This document shows, piece after piece, positions 21,301 to 33,492 of a stretch of 64,000 nt of DNA. Under the pieces are notes generated by a model, which was given only the letters and a program-made list of their open reading frames with translations, was not told the DNA's origin and ran no database searches. This DNA comes from Aedes albopictus (Eukaryota > Arthropoda > Insecta > Diptera > Culicidae). A program made the translations under genes and the position numbers. Where the stretch lies: assembly GCF_035046485.1 (NCBI RefSeq), contig NC_085138.1, positions 268,875,694 through 268,939,693 of the forward strand, in the 5' to 3' direction. Position 1 is the stretch's first letter. Each line of letters begins with the position of its first letter.

Positions 21301-24300
21301 TTGTAACATAGATGCGATGAACATTACTCTCAGTGTATTTAAGAGTGTAAAAGACTTTTAAATATCCTCAAACATCTTCGAAGACATCATTTCAACCAAA
21401 CAAACTGTTATGGAGTTGAAGTTTTTAGAAGAAAATTCGTTTTTTTTTCTACGCCCTTTAGTTAGTTGAGCCCTTACTTAGTTGAGGAAAAAATGTTACA
21501 TGTTGATGCAATAGTCAATGATTCACAAAATTCAGCGCGTAAACAAAATCTCATTCTATTGAAAAATATCGAGTCAAGAATGGCGAATGTTGCCAAATTG
21601 TGTTTTGGGCTGGAAATGCCCAAAAGACATCCTAACATACTCCAAGCATTTCAAGCATTCTGCTTTTCAAGAGAAATTTTCGATTTCAATCAGTTATTAT
21701 AAAATTTTCTGCTCTATTGTTTCCTGTACAGTTATAATTGAGCACTTCTCTTTAATCCATTTATTAGGTTATTATATTGCCGAACATAACATAGCAGCAA
21801 CTTCCGTAGTTTTCTTTTCGCTTGAATAAACATACGATCATACGAAAACTATCTAGGGTAAGGGTACTCATACCTTCATTATATGCAAAAAATATTTAGG
21901 GTATGAGTAGACTGGGTGGACAAATTCGTTTTTTTGAAACAAAGTATTTCCGATTCTTTTTAACGTCCGAAATAACTGTGCAAAATTTGGGAGCGATTGG
22001 TTGCGTCCACGTATTTCGCATTACGATTGAAATTTGTATGAAATTTCGTATGAAATCGTATTTTTTTGAATTTTTCTCATAAGTTGAAATTGTTTGTCTA
22101 AGACTGTATAACTTATGACGTAAGTAGAAGACCGAGAAATTACCGAAGACTGCAAATTGATACGAGGCTTGTGAAAAAAAGTTATACGCTTGCCAATATA
22201 GGCCAAAATTTGAGACTTTATTATTGATGTTATTCCTAAACATGTTAACACTTCTAAGATTCCGGGGTCCGTGGCGCAATTGGTCACACGTTTGCTTCAT
22301 AAGCACATGGTCATGGGTTCGATCCCAGCTCCGGAACTTTCGTCAGTTGCTCTTTCCCCCTGAGAGCAGTTGACACTCAGACATGTCCAAACACTGCACT
22401 GCACGAGGAGTCGATGCTCAAACACACCACCGTGGGTGTCAAGCCACCACCTAGCTCTCCGTGTTTCAGAACGAACACGCACCGTGTCTGGCTCAACACC
22501 GGTGTCGGTGGCGGTGCTCAGGCACTGGGCACGGTGTTTGCCGCTTCTGGTAACACGGAGCCCGAGTGTTTCCGATTATGCAAAACACACGTGCGAGTTC
22601 AAGCGCTCGGTGCCGTTCATTCTTCAGCACCAGTTGCAAATGCTGTTGGTCGACGACGAGAGTGAAGTACTTGGCGGCTCCTTTTGTGTCTTTCTCGTTC
22701 CTTCTGACTCAGTGGCTCTGATGCAGCCAAGCTACCACGCACTGTGGCCGAGCTCACTGCTTCGGTGTTTCATACAATCGGAAACACTCGGCCTCCGTGC
22801 CCAACCAAAACTGAAGCACGGAGCCGAAACTGAGGCTCGAGTTATAACACCGACACGAGTGTTTCGCCAGTCGCACTGCGTGTTCATCAGTAGAAGCTGA
22901 ACGAAGGTGGTGATATGAACACACACGGTGGTGTGTTTACGGGCAAACACGCCACCGGTGCAGCACGGTTTGGTGTTTTGCCCATGTCTGGTTGACACTA
23001 ACCCTCTTCTGAGCCCGTGGCTCAAATGGACCCCTAATCGGACTGGAAAAAGGAACAACCTACACCCACACATCAACATCCTCGTGCCCATCATTCTACC
23101 ATGATAGTATAGAAGGTGAAAGCAGCGAAACGGCAACCAGTTCGATATAGTAGAATTAAAAAAGAATACATTTAGACGCTGTTCAAAGTGTAAGTACAGC
23201 TCCAATTGGAATCGCTCACGCAGTGCCATAGTGGACAACAGAGCTATAAATTGATTGAAGAATAAAAAAAACCCTTCAAAGATGTTAAGCTAGGCGAGCC
23301 TATCTGAGTCGTATGGACCCCAACATCCTACTCCGCTTAAATATTAAGCACCCTCGGACAATCTGTAGGTACGTTATAGCTTTTGTCGAGCGTCGGATCG
23401 CTTTGCGGTCTTTGACAAAGTTCTTTGGCATATCTGAGGTTATATCTAAACGTTAACCCAAATTTTGCACAGCTATTTTTAATGTCAATATGGACCAAAA
23501 AGCTTTATTCCGGGTTGATGCAATCAAATTTAAATTTTACGACATTGACCCACTCTAGTGAATACCCTTACGTTCATTCTATGTGAAAAACAGACGATTT
23601 TGGCACCGATTTTTTTCCCGTTCTTTTTTATTATCATGCATGCTCATCCACTCGTAACTAAAAATGCAAAAATTAAACTCACACCCACAGCAGCAAATAA
23701 AATATTTCAAAGAATTTCCATTGACATTTGTATTCGTTTTCTTAGAATAATTGAATAATCTCAAGGAGACATAACAAAAGTGAATCATTCCGTGTCTCTG
23801 TTATCAAATAAAAATGAACTGCCCCAGACTAGATTAGAAGGTTATCAACTTTTTTTTCGACTAAAATTAACTCGAATTGGAGCACACAATCGGAAGAAAA
23901 ATATTGGTATAACTATCGGGGTTGAATATTATGGTTGATATAACTCCACTCGGGATTACCAGGTTACGAGTGGGTAAGACCCACCATGGTTAATCGTGTC
24001 TTTGAAAACATGTATAGCTCATTATGAGTATGTGCCGTAATTCGGGGTAATATTGATCAAAATTTTCGATCTTTCTTGATTAATTTCCTGCAAACGGTAC
24101 ACGTTTTATATTTTTAAATTTTCAAAACTCTGAATATGTGTTGAGCTATTTGAAAAAGTATCGTAAATCTTTAATTCATGTTTAAATTTGCCTTTTTGAT
24201 CTCTATTTTTTATATTGTTGATTGGGTAACATTGATCATCTTATAAAGAGTACATATACTCACAGTTGGCGACGGTGGTGGCGGTTGGGGTTGGACCGGA

Positions 24301-24497
24301 CGTGCCGCTTGCGGTGGAGCGACGGCTGGTGGTGGTGGTGGAGCTGGTGCTGGTGTTGCAGCAGCCGGGTTATTGTTGTTGTTGTTATCTGGATTGTTGA
24401 AAACCGACTCGAAGAGAGAATCCAAGTCATCTTGAGCGCACACCGCTCCGACTAGAAGTACCACCAGCGCCGCGGTGGTGGAATACCGAAGCATCAT
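18317..24497 (-). CDS. CLIP-domain serine protease homologue A (PPAF-2-like), 3' end in gap
   Basis: Two coding exons are visible. Exon 1 (24264-24497, 78 aa) encodes a hydrophobic signal peptide ending near residue 22, an Asp/Asn-rich segment and a Pro/Ala-rich linker, and ends at a GTGAGT donor. Exon 2 (18317-18881) starts after a good acceptor in phase 0. It encodes a CLIP domain (C-S-G-D-C at its start, C-C at its end), a Pro linker and a protease-like domain with G-E-F-P-W, T-A-A-H-C (His kept) and N-D-V-A-L-L (Asp kept), then runs into the N gap. The Ser position is unseen; relatives of this type usually carry Gly there. Such proteins are secreted cofactors in prophenoloxidase activation. 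It lacks the two protease-region introns found in gene B, yet its first intron is 5.4 kb and filled with repeats. An acceptor at about 24521 shows that an untranslated exon lies further upstream. Confidence 0.88.
19002..19409. mobile_element. MITE with CCCGAGCAGGA ends, in intron 1 of gene A
   Basis: CCCGAGCAGGA at 19002-19012 is mirrored at 19399-19409. The interior is rich in AGGTATT words. Similar CCCGAGCA-type ends occur at 48286-49007 and 53338-53682. Confidence 0.75.
19410..20434. other. AT-rich intron sequence, nothing recognised
   Basis: Part of the long first intron of gene A. No coding frame or clear repeat boundary is seen. Confidence 0.5.
20435..21462. mobile_element. Long inverted repeat element of about 1 kb
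   Basis: A stretch of about 170 bp at 20440-20640, containing GATGTCTTCGAAGATGTTTG, recurs inverted at about 21255-21460 with roughly 80-90% identity. Some 600 bp of AT-rich sequence without a transposase frame separates the arms. Confidence 0.65.
21463..22262. other. Intron/intergenic sequence, nothing recognised
   Basis: Frames on both strands (for example 21896-22306) have no motif and look like chance. No gene call. Confidence 0.45.
22263..23130 (+). repeat. tRNA-derived SINE (Feilai-like), interrupted by a hAT element
   Basis: The head GGGTCCGTGGCGCAATTGG is the A-box region and GGGTTCGATCCC the B box. The SINE stops at 22377 and resumes at 22991 with the same body and an AATCGGACTGGA tail. 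The same tail is present in the copy at 24658-24870. Confidence 0.7.
22378..22990. mobile_element. Non-autonomous hAT-type element inserted in a SINE
   Basis: The left end CAGACATGTCCAAACAC and the right end are inverted, and GTTGACACT is duplicated at 22369-22377 and 22991-22999 (8 bp plus one chance match). The 613-bp interior is clearly more GC-rich than the surroundings and rich in ACACCG/CGGTGT words. The open frame in it (22370-22900) has no recognisable product. Confidence 0.8.
23131..24200. other. Intron 1 of gene A, nothing recognised
   Basis: AT-rich, with no coding signal. It reaches the exon 1 donor at 24258-24263. Confidence 0.5.
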
Positions 24498-24517
24498 TTT
24501 GCTTTTGATGTTACTAT

Positions 24518-24521
24518 GGTC
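24518..24521 (-). other. Splice acceptor in the 5'UTR of gene A
   Basis: On the minus strand, a pyrimidine tract followed by CAG lies about 23 nt before the ATG at 24497. The gene should therefore start with an untranslated exon upstream; a candidate is at 28558. Confidence 0.55.
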
Positions 24522-24657
24522 TGAAAAGAAAAGGAAATTCGGTTATTCGTTTCTAATTATGATGAAGTAACGGTGGTATGTGGATATGTGGTACCCTCTA
24601 AGAAAATCAATTTGAATTTTAGTCTGAATCGATAATATTTACTGCTCAACAGTAGGA

Positions 24658-24870
24658 TCACTGAGGTTTGTGGCGTAGTTGGCTGCATGCTCGCTTTATA
24701 AGCGAATTTATATAGGTTTGATTCCCACGCGCAACTTCTTCCCAAAGCGATATACGCTGAACCTGTTCGGAGTTCATCATGATTATATCAAACCGGGAAA
24801 CTTGGATATCATCGAACGGCAAGTCCTAATGATCTCTTAATCGGACTGGACAATGAACAACATCCATCAA
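24658..24870 (+). repeat. tRNA-derived SINE, second copy of the 22.3-kb family
   Basis: The TGTGGCGTAGTTGGC head, a decayed B box (GGTTTGATTCCC), and the AATCGGACTGGACAATGAAC tail match the 22263 copy. Confidence 0.65.
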
Positions 24871-25350
24871 ATTTTAACATTCTTTATTTAACCTTGGATA
24901 TTAGGGTGGCCCCCACTTATATGAAAAACAATAATTTCGAAAAAAAGCCAAGTCTTACCTCCTGAATCAGTTGTTTTGGACTCCTAGAAGTTACGTTCAA
25001 AATTTGACCAAAATCGATTAAGCCTGACGGGACGCTCAACAAGCTTGAAGTTTGTATGGGAAAACTTGGCCAAATGTATGTACAAATTTTTTAGTTTTTG
25101 AGTTTTGCCGTTAGGTGGTGCTGTAAGCGTTCAATAATTAATGCCAAAGAACTTTGTCGAAGACTGCGAATTGATCCGACGTCCGACCGACCAACCAACG
25201 CAAATAGTCGCGCACTTCTCGTCTCATTCTCGGTAACCAGTGCTCCGATTAAGTTAAGTCAAATGTACGTCGACAAAGAATTCCTTTTCTTATTAGAAAA
25301 AAGCAAATCTTCATACGAAAAGATTGAAAATTGTTTGACTGCAACGCAAG
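24871..25350. other. No gene recognised
   Basis: Repeat-like intergenic sequence. The 112-codon frame at 25098-25436 runs into a MITE and is not a gene. Confidence 0.45.
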
Positions 25351-25352
25351 AT

Positions 25353-25840
25353 AGGGAATCGCGCCACTTGGGCGGTGGCTTCTATAAAATGACCGTTGGT
25401 TGGATAGTGAAGGTGTTTCCGAATTCAGATATTTAAAAAAAAAACGTTTTTTTGTTGTTCAGAGAGATTTTTGCCAACACTTTTTTGGAAATTTTAGACG
25501 GATCATGCTAAAACCGAGCCCACAAAACGAGAACGATTGCAAGTTTTAATTCCCTGAAGAAGGTGTAATAAACACCGAAACGTCGGATGAAGAACGATAT
25601 TTAGTCGTTTGATTGCGTTTGATGACTGCGAAGCCGAAAAACTTTCCTGGTTATATATTCGTTTGTTTTCCACTATAACTCAGTCAAATTTGAACCAATT
25701 GACACAACCTTTGGAATGTGGTCAGATAGGTATAGTATCTAGCCGTGTACAACATTTCAAATCAATTGGTTCAAAATTAACTGTGTTATAGTGAAAAACA
25801 GACGAATATAGAAGCCATCGCCCAAGTGGCGCGATACCCT
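25353..25840. mobile_element. Foldback MITE (GGG.ATCGCGCCACTTGGGCG ends) split by a nested insertion
   Basis: The left end at 25353 and right end at 25840 are inverted copies of the family also seen at 49572-49786, flanked by TA. The left arm breaks after GGCTTCTATA at about 25387 and resumes at about 25652 (ATATTCGT), so about 265 bp has been inserted. Confidence 0.8.
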
Positions 25841-26067
25841 ATTAAAATTTTAGTAAATTCCATATTTTTAAAAACTGTTCAACTCAAAAACTGTTACACC
25901 TAAAAATTTTTGAAGCACGGTCTCAAAATCAGTACGTAATAATCAAAAATATTGATCGTTTGGTCGTTAACGACTTTCATTTTATTTTGTAAAGTAGTGT
26001 AATAAAATCCCATATACTGATATTTACTGCTAAAAATCCGTTATCGCTATCTGACGAAGGAACCTTA

Positions 26068-26502
26068 CAGTGTATTAAACAATTGTCCGTACAGCAATTT
26101 TATAGTCAAAATAATTTTTCATTCAAATGATCATAACTTTTTTAAACATCGTCAACTACCTTAGCACATTTTTCATATTTTTTGTAGTGAATATAAAACC
26201 TCCAAAGTAGCTGCATATGAAAGCCTTAGGTAACAGCTGTAATACAAAAAAAATTGAAAAAGTTTCATCGAGTACATACTGAGATATAATGTTTTAAAAA
26301 TGTGTTCAAAAATTCTATAATTAAGTTCTATAACTTCCAGAAAACTTATTCGATCTCGCTCAAAATTTTCCCAATGGAGCTTTGATATATGATTGGCCAG
26401 AATTTCAGCGTTTTCTATTGACGTATAAAAAAGTTATGAGCATTTGAACGAAACATTATTTTGGCCAAAAAATTGCTGTACGGACAATTGTTTGATACAC
26501 TG
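26068..26502. mobile_element. Tc1/mariner-type MITE, TA duplication
   Basis: CAGTGTATTAAACAATTG at the left is mirrored at the right for about 34 bp, including GTCCGTACAGC. TA flanks both ends (26066-26067, 26503-26504). 435 bp, no transposase. Confidence 0.85.
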
Positions 26503-26504
26503 TA

Positions 26505-27405
26505 TATAGTCATCTTTCGTTCGTTGCACTAAGCTCTTAGCCCAGTTAGTGAAAGACCTTCACTAACTGTGCTGAGTTTTCAGGTCAAAAAATCTCTAAC
26601 AATAGAAATTCAGGGCTATCAACCTCGACAAATCGTGCTTCACGTCAAAAAGTGACGTTAACCTTCGTTTTAATAACAGAAATACACTAGAACTCCAATG
26701 GCGCTGTAGTCACTTTTCTCATTCAATTATTTTAATAAATTTAATTGCAATAGTTGACTACTTTTAGGTTTCCACCTTGTAGAGGATCTCTTGTTTTGGT
26801 AAATAAAATTTATTTCACACTTCTAGTACCGCTAATGACGCTGTAAGGGTGTGGCAAACTAGATGTTAGTCACACGAACAGGCGTGACATTGGACTTCTG
26901 TGGCTAATTATTCTAATGTTTTAATTGGACGTTTAAGCCGAAGACTTGCAGCACTGCTGAAAATCGGGAGTCTCTGTTAGCAGCGCCGCCATGGATAAAG
27001 GTGACACTATTCATGAGAGTATGTGTAAATCTTCATACTCGCACCAATATACAATAATTTTATGCAAAGGTATGATCTTAGCTCAACAGGCGGCGATGCC
27101 GTCGGTGACGCTTATTGCCGTTAGTATAGGAAAATGACAGAGTTCCATGTCTTCTTGATAAGGTAGTCTTCGCTATAGCCCACCTAACGGGCACTGAGTT
27201 CAAACGAAGCCCACCTAAACGCTATCAGAACAAGCATCACATTGTTTTTCTGCAATTTATCATTGTTATAACTCACTTCATGTAAGTTTCGCATCCAAAT
27301 ATACAATGAATGCTGAATATTTAACATGACATATTTTAGCAATGGTCTTAGCTTCTAAAATCATTCTGTACAATATTGGATGACTGCCTAATGGCAAATA
27401 CGTGA
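26505..27405. other. No gene recognised
   Basis: Mixed intergenic sequence without coding frames. Confidence 0.5.
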
Positions 27406-27407
27406 TA

Positions 27408-27813
27408 TCGTCGGTTTCCTGCAGTAGGTGCACAACTAAAAGAAATGCGAATTTTCAGAATGAGCGTTTGAAAATTGGCAATCTTGAAGCACCTGCTACA
27501 AGTTCACTTATTTATCTCATTATTCGACAAAAGTAAAAGAAATTTGATTGTTGCATCATGAAGAGAGACTGAAGGACTATCTGTTTCATGAATTTTGGAT
27601 TACTATTTTTCAACGACTATTGAAAAATTGACTAATTTTGAGTTGTGCCTTTATTGCGGAAAATTGGTGAAAATACAAAAAATCTCGCGTTTTTCAACGA
27701 ATTTCGCAACGGGTCTTTGTGAGATGAAAGTTTGCAAAGTTTTTCATCATTTGCCATCAAAATCTTAAAAATGACAAATTTTTAGTTGTGCCCCTATTGC
27801 AGGAAACCGACGA
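27408..27813. mobile_element. MITE with TCGTCGGTTTCCTGCA ends, TA duplication
   Basis: About 34-bp TIRs beginning TCGTCGGTTTCCTGCA are flanked by TA at 27406-27407 and 27814-27815. 406 bp, non-coding. Confidence 0.82.
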
Positions 27814-28557
27814 TATAGTCTCGGGCCGTTTTTGGACACTTTTTAGGCTAAAAGTTAGGATTTGAATCGCTTTAGAGAGGTTTGTCTGTACGTTCAACAA
27901 AAACCGGCAAAATCTGAGTGCGGTATTTTACCATTGCCAAGTATTCGACCACTTTCGACAGATATATTTTGACCGGACAAACGAAAATATTTTCTAGTCA
28001 ATGAAGCAATACGTTTTATTGCATTGTAATCTTTAAACTTATCGGCAACTGTAAAAATAAATGTAAAATTGACAAGATTTCAAATCAACTTCCCGGGTCG
28101 AAAAGGAATGGCATTTAGCAACGACAGAAATACTACTCAGTATTTGTTTTTAATTTAGTTATCACTGCACTTAGCACATAAAGACCTGATGACCCCTTCG
28201 AAGCAATTAGTTTTATATGTATATAGCTGATTGAATTGCACACTGAAAGTACTTTAAATATTTGGTTATAACAGCTACCAAATTTGTCTGAACTTATTAC
28301 ATTTCATCTACCTAATATCACAATCAATACCGAATTTTATTTATAGTTATGATGCTTTAAGTGTTCTCCTGGAAGTGAATAGACACGAATCTTGTAGAAA
28401 ATTGTTCGATTTAAATGTACTGTCAAGATCTGCTTAATATAAAAATGATATTGCAAAAAAAAACGATGCTCAAACCGGTCAAACAAGATAACAAAGCGAT
28501 CAGTTAATCACCACAACAAACATCACCAGAACTAATATCCTAGCAGAATCTACTTAC

Positions 28558-28640
28558 AATGCAGAACAGAGGTAGCACGCTTCACAGCTCACACACGATT
28601 AACTTGACCCGTCGGCAGATCAAAATCATTTAAGCCAGTA
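28558..28640 (-). promoter_or_regulatory. Candidate untranslated first exon of gene A
   Basis: On the minus strand a less AT-rich segment ends at a consensus GTAAGT donor (28552-28557). It is the best donor I noticed upstream of the 5'UTR acceptor at 24518. No clear initiator was found, so this is a weak call. Confidence 0.25.
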
Positions 28641-30048
28641 AACCTGCCTGCGCTGTTGATGAGGCTACTTTTTGGTGGTTCCCTAAGCCGATCTCGCAAC
28701 GGCTTCCGCCGAAGTCGATCGATCGGGTAGGGCGCGATCGCACATAGCACCAAACGAGATTTGGTAGGGTGGCGGTACCGATTACTTTACTTTTCAATCA
28801 TCATAAGCAATCTGTTACTATAAGTTTGTGTTCCTTGCTTAACTGTGACATAGTTCGTAAACTGCTGAACCACATAGTCCACAGTCATTAAACAATTTAT
28901 AGTGCACCAGAAATACTAACTTTAAAATTCGAAGATACCAAAGAAATGAACAAGATTGTTATTCTACAACCTCGCCGGGAATCGGTCCCATACCCTATAT
29001 TCTGATCTTGAAAACGACTAAACCGACCGGGACAGGTTAGCGTTGATGATTCGGCTTATCACCGCTTGCTGCGCGCGTGTGTATGTGTGTTTATTGTAAA
29101 CTGAGGTTGGAAACCGGTAGCACGGAGTTCGCTGGGATATCCCCATGGTTGTAGAAACCCCGCTGTATCGCAACGGTAGAAAATCGCATTTGCTCTCCCG
29201 TCCCGATGATCATCGTCGTCTGCCGTCCGTCGTCGTGTATCAAATCGGTTCGATGGCCAGGCTGAAGCCCTTGCATGACTTTGTTTGCTGGATGCTGTAT
29301 GCCTAATTAGCATGATGAGGATATGTAAATTATATCTTTAATCAAATTATTAAACAAAGGATATGTGAAACTTCATCATCCTACCAATTTATTGATAGAA
29401 ACTCATTGGTGTTTTTTTTTTCAAACCATGTAGTGAATCAACTCGAAACCTTCATTGAAACTACCGATCCATTGATGCCTCCTTCATACGTGCCAATGCT
29501 CAGATTAAGAGCCTGTAAAATTTAAATATCATGAAAGTTGATGGAAGTGTTTTTCTATACATATCTCAAATGCTCTTCATATTTTCATAACTTTCTTTCA
29601 GTCATCACAGCCTCACCCACCTTCTTTATACCTAGATTGTATTTTTAATTTCTCCCAAACATTCCACCTCTACCAGCAGATAGAGGTGGATTTTCTCTTT
29701 ATGCTTGAAATTTTGTACGCAATATTCATATGAGTATCTTATAATTACGAGGTTTCGATAGAGCTCGTAGAAAGGAACATAAGAATCACAGGCATTAAAA
29801 AGTCACCATTAACTTCTTTTTTAAAATATGTTTTAATATCGTACAAAAACTAATCTCGTTTTCTTATTTTTGACGCTGCAAAGTCTAACACCGTACATCA
29901 AACCGTTTTAATTAGATTATATTTTAGATTTTAGAGAGGCGTTTTAAAATCTTTCCCTGTGTTATAGGGATAGGGATTTTTCAAAACATCAGCGCTTTTG
30001 ATCTTCTTCTTGATGCAACATCAAATCACCAATAGGACAGATCGGTGA
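28641..30048. other. No gene recognised
   Basis: The GC-richer part 28660-28790 and 28960-29280 could hold upstream regulatory DNA of gene A. The frames at 29059-29313 on the minus strand are not gene-like. Confidence 0.35.
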
Positions 30049-30374
30049 AGTACTAGATTTGCAGTAATGAGCTGAATTTTAGTATGGTGAGAAGGCCAAT
30101 TCTCCGTTTTTGCAATGAAATGGTTCAAAAAGAGTGGGTATTATGATTTCTTGCTTAATTTGATGCTGTTTAAGCAAAACTTTGGGCAACAGTTTTGCTG
30201 TTTTCTCCATTTCTTGCAACATAAATAACATAGTTATCCAAAGTTTTGCTCAAACAGCATCAAATTAGGAAAGGAATCATAATACCCACTCTTTTTGAAC
30301 CGTTTCATTGCAGAAACGGAGAATTGACCTTCTCACCATACTAAAATTCTACTCATTACTACAAATCTAGTACT
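30049..30374. mobile_element. Foldback MITE with arms of about 140 bp
   Basis: AGTACTAGATTTG at the left is mirrored by the right end. Both arms carry the same stretch (for example GAGTGGGTATTATGATT near 30131) in opposite orientation around a short centre near 30210. Confidence 0.85.
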
Positions 30375-30379
30375 CCTGA

Positions 30380-30612
30380 ACATTAGGGGACAAGGGTGTT
30401 TCCAGAAAGTTTCCGAAAGTGACTTCAGGGGTATTCCAAGGGGTTGCCAGAGCCATTAAAGGCTTTCCGATAGAGACCCTCTGAAACGCCCCCGAGACCA
30501 CCTGGCTCCCCCTCAAGCCCACTGAAACGCTCTTAATACCTCCAATTACCCTCTGAAATCGTCTGGGACCCAACTAAAAAAATCCTTGAAACCCCACAGG
30601 AGCATCTGAAGC
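30380..30612. repeat. Degenerate CCCTGAAACGCC-type short-period repeat
   Basis: Loosely periodic (about 11-13 bp) CTGAAA/CCCC words, the same kind as at 32440-32925 and 33850-34690. Confidence 0.6.
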
Positions 30613-31100
30613 ACCTGAAGAAAAACTCGCATTGTACAAGACTCTGTCTCTTTCGGTCGATTTATATGGCCACGTATCGTGGACGTTGAGAGAAACTGAT
30701 CGGAGAGCCTTTTAAGTTTTCGAACGTAAAGTGCTGCGGATAATACTAGGCGGTACACAGGAGTACGGCATGTGGCGGCGACGCATGAACCACGAATTTT
30801 ATCAAGTATACAAAGAGATGGAAATAGTGAAGCGAATAAAACACGGCACTCTGCGGTGGGCTAAGCACGTACCGCGTATGCCGGAGGAACGACAAGCTAA
30901 AACCATATTCAGCAGAGAACCAGGAAGGGGCCGTCGGCTTCGTGATAGGCCGCGCACTCGTTGGCTGTTTGCAGTTGAGGAGGACCTAAGGGCTCTTAAC
31001 GTTCAGAGTGACTGGCAGCGATTGGCCCAGGACCGAGACTAGTGAAGGCGAATGCTTCATTCGGCGTAGCCTCACCGCTACGAGTTGTAGCCCATCAAGT
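30613..31100 (+). mobile_element. 3' fragment of an RTE-like LINE
   Basis: The frame at 30731-31042 and the part before it encode the C-terminal RT tail with R-R-R-M-N-H-E, L-R-W-A and a basic G-R-G-R-R-L-R-D-R-P stretch. An AGTAAGTAAC tail ends it near 31107. It is 5'-truncated and has lost RT catalytic motifs. Its relation to the 51.4-kb LINE is inferred from family style. Confidence 0.7.
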
Positions 31101-31110
31101 AAGTAACATT

Positions 31111-31999
31111 GGTCACACAATTTGTTTCATAACTTGAGACTGCGTACACCAAAACAGCTGATTTTTGGCCCAGTAATGGTACATTATATGTAGCTTATAC
31201 CATAAAATTTTCATCAAAATCGGTTAAGTATTTGCGGAGATATTGTGAATCCTGAAAACTGCAATTTTAAAATTTTGTACAAAGAGGATAAAAAAATAAG
31301 AAAACATTTTTACTCTTTTATTTTTAGAGCCAGAAATATTGAACCAATTTCAATGAAAATTTTTCTGTATGTAAAGTATACATGGTACATCATATGTAGC
31401 TTGTACCATAAAATTTTCATCAAAACCGGTCTGGTATTTGCGGAGATATTGTTGAACCCTGAGATCTCCAATTTTAAAATTTTGTGCAAAGAGGATTCAC
31501 AAATAAAAACACATTCTTACTGTTTTATTTATAGAGCCAGAAATACTTAACCGATTTCAATGAAAATTTGTATGTATGTGAAGTATGCATATCAAAATGT
31601 TGTGTAAAAATTTCGTTCAATTTGATCCAGCCGGTACAAAGTTATATTTGCTTAAGTGGCACCCGGTCAGTTTTTTTCATATTCAAAGTGCTACAACTTT
31701 GAAATTATTCATACAAAATGGCTCAAAATTTTACTAAAAATATATTTTTAAATTAGTATTATACTGTTAAATTTTGATAAAAATCGGAGCAGTGTTGGTA
31801 GTTCTATAATCAAAATTGTGCTTTACTGACCCTTAATTTCCGAAAATTTACTATGGAGCGCCTTTGTGCAAAATTTTAAAAAGGTAGGTCGATGGTTTTA
31901 TCTATATATCAACCAATACTCAATCGATTTTGATGAAAATTTTATGGTATAAGCTACATGTAATGTAGCATTACTGGTCCAAAAAAAAATTGTGTGACC
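31111..31999. mobile_element. Inverted-repeat element with internal direct duplication
   Basis: GGTCACACAATT at the left and the right end are inverted. The next blocks (TATGTAGCTTATACCATAAAA) are also inverted near both ends. Inside, a stretch of about 200 bp is repeated in tandem (about 31184-31380 and 31383-31590). No transposase. Confidence 0.75.
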
Positions 32000-32439
32000 A
32001 AATTTTAACCGTATCACCCTTTATGTTTTTGGCCTAAGGTCCCGTCACTACAGTGAAGGAATTGCCACCTCAGGCATAGCTTTCGGTGGAGCAGCTTTTC
32101 ATATGCAGTCGCTGGATGTCAAAACACATACGCTGCAGCAACCTCATCGTCTATGACAGATTTTTCAACCGATACGATGAGCGGTTGAAGCAGGTTCCAT
32201 GGGAAAGCCGATCATAGAGCATCTCAAGGTACAAACTCTTGAGACCTCTTCAACACTTTTCTCTGCTGTGTATATGAAGATTATGACACATTATGACCCA
32301 TGTTTTGGCGAAACCAGGTCCATCATTTCACGTGTTGTTTTGACAACCACAAACAACGGTCAACAATAAATGAGAGCTTGATAATTTGTTTAATATAAGC
32401 ATAATTATCATTATTCCATATACCTAATCAAGTGTCCTA

Positions 32440-32925
32440 CTCCATTACGCCATGCTTGGAACCCTCCTGAGACCCCTGAAACACTTCTGAGAACCGTTTA
32501 CGCGCCCTAGAGACCTCTTGGAATCATCTAGAGATCTCCTGAACCCCCTTGAACCTCCTGAGCTCCCCTGAGACACCCCTAATACCTCTTGGTACCCCCT
32601 GAGATCCTCAAAAACGCCCAGACACCTCCAAGTGCTCCCCGAGGGCCATGGGACCTTATGAAACGCCTCTGAGACCATCTGAAATCCCCCTGGGAACTAC
32701 TGAAATGTCCATGAGACCCTTGAAGCACCTCTGGAGCCCTCCTGAAACCCCTCGCGACCCCATGAAACACCCCTGAGACATCCCGAAACGCGTGAGACTC
32801 TCTGGAACAGCTCTGGAATCCTCTGAAACCCCTTGAGGCGCCCATGAGCCCCCTGGAACCCTCCTTAGACCCACTGAAATGCCCCTGAAATCTTCTGATG
32901 CCCACTGAGACCCCCTTAATTGTAA
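32440..32925. repeat. Degenerate CCTGAAACCCC-type repeat tract
   Basis: A long run of variants of CTGAGACCCC / CTGAAACGCC at roughly 10-14 bp spacing. The strand is asymmetric (C and A on +, G and T on -). The many open frames on the minus strand are by-products. Confidence 0.8.
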
Positions 32926-33127
32926 TGTGTGTATCTTGGTGTCAGAAAATCAAGTTGAGTATAAGCTCTGTATTTTTGATTTCGCTTTTAGGCATCAGAA
33001 CTCACGAACCGATCAACCGGTCTGCATATTTTTTGCAGAGTTCGATCCGTTTTAAGAATGACTGGGTTCAGATGTAGAAAAGTTACGAAAATCAGCTAAA
33101 AAGAAGAACAATTGTGAAATTACTAAA

Positions 33128-33256
33128 ATGGTTATGAGCGGGGAAGAAATTCAAAACGATTGCAATAGAACCAATCTAAAATGCGGAGCTGGAATGACCC
33201 CACAACAGTTGTCGAACAACAACAACAAAAATGACAATCAACGTCCACTGGGACAG
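33128..33256 (+). CDS. Possible isolated 5' coding exon, uncertain
   Basis: An ATG frame of 43 codons, polar with an Asn run, ends at a CAG|GTAGTA donor-like site (33257). Codon use looks more coding-like than the surroundings, but no following exon was recognised and no domain is visible. Chance is quite possible. Confidence 0.18.
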
Positions 33257-33492
33257 GTAGTAATAATTATATCATGTTGTGGGTTCTATGATTGTATAGC
33301 ATATCCAAGAATTCCCTCTGATCTACAAGCGTAATCAGTGATCTATTGGACTATTATGTATGAAGGTTATGCTTGCATAAGCCTCAAGCAACTATGTGCT
33401 GTCAAGTGGTGAGGTCGTTGTCAGTTTGAGGATCTCCAAGAACTTCCTTGAGTATAGGTCATCGGATCTACTAACGTATTTCGTTGTCTCTA

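Noticed and set aside
21896..22306. 136-codon minus-strand gene
   Set aside because: No motif, start context or composition signal; overlaps a SINE head.
22263..22340. Functional tRNA gene
   Set aside because: A and B boxes are present, but the acceptor stem does not close and the sequence continues into a SINE body shared with 24658. The same holds at 12200, 41933, 45205 and 47955.
28985..29000. kappaB site upstream of gene A
   Set aside because: GGGAATCGGT deviates from the consensus in its 3' half, unlike the exact sites before C and D.
32579..32905. Gly/Arg/Phe-rich protein on the minus strand
   Set aside because: All frames of the degenerate CTGAAACC tract give similar low-complexity peptides.
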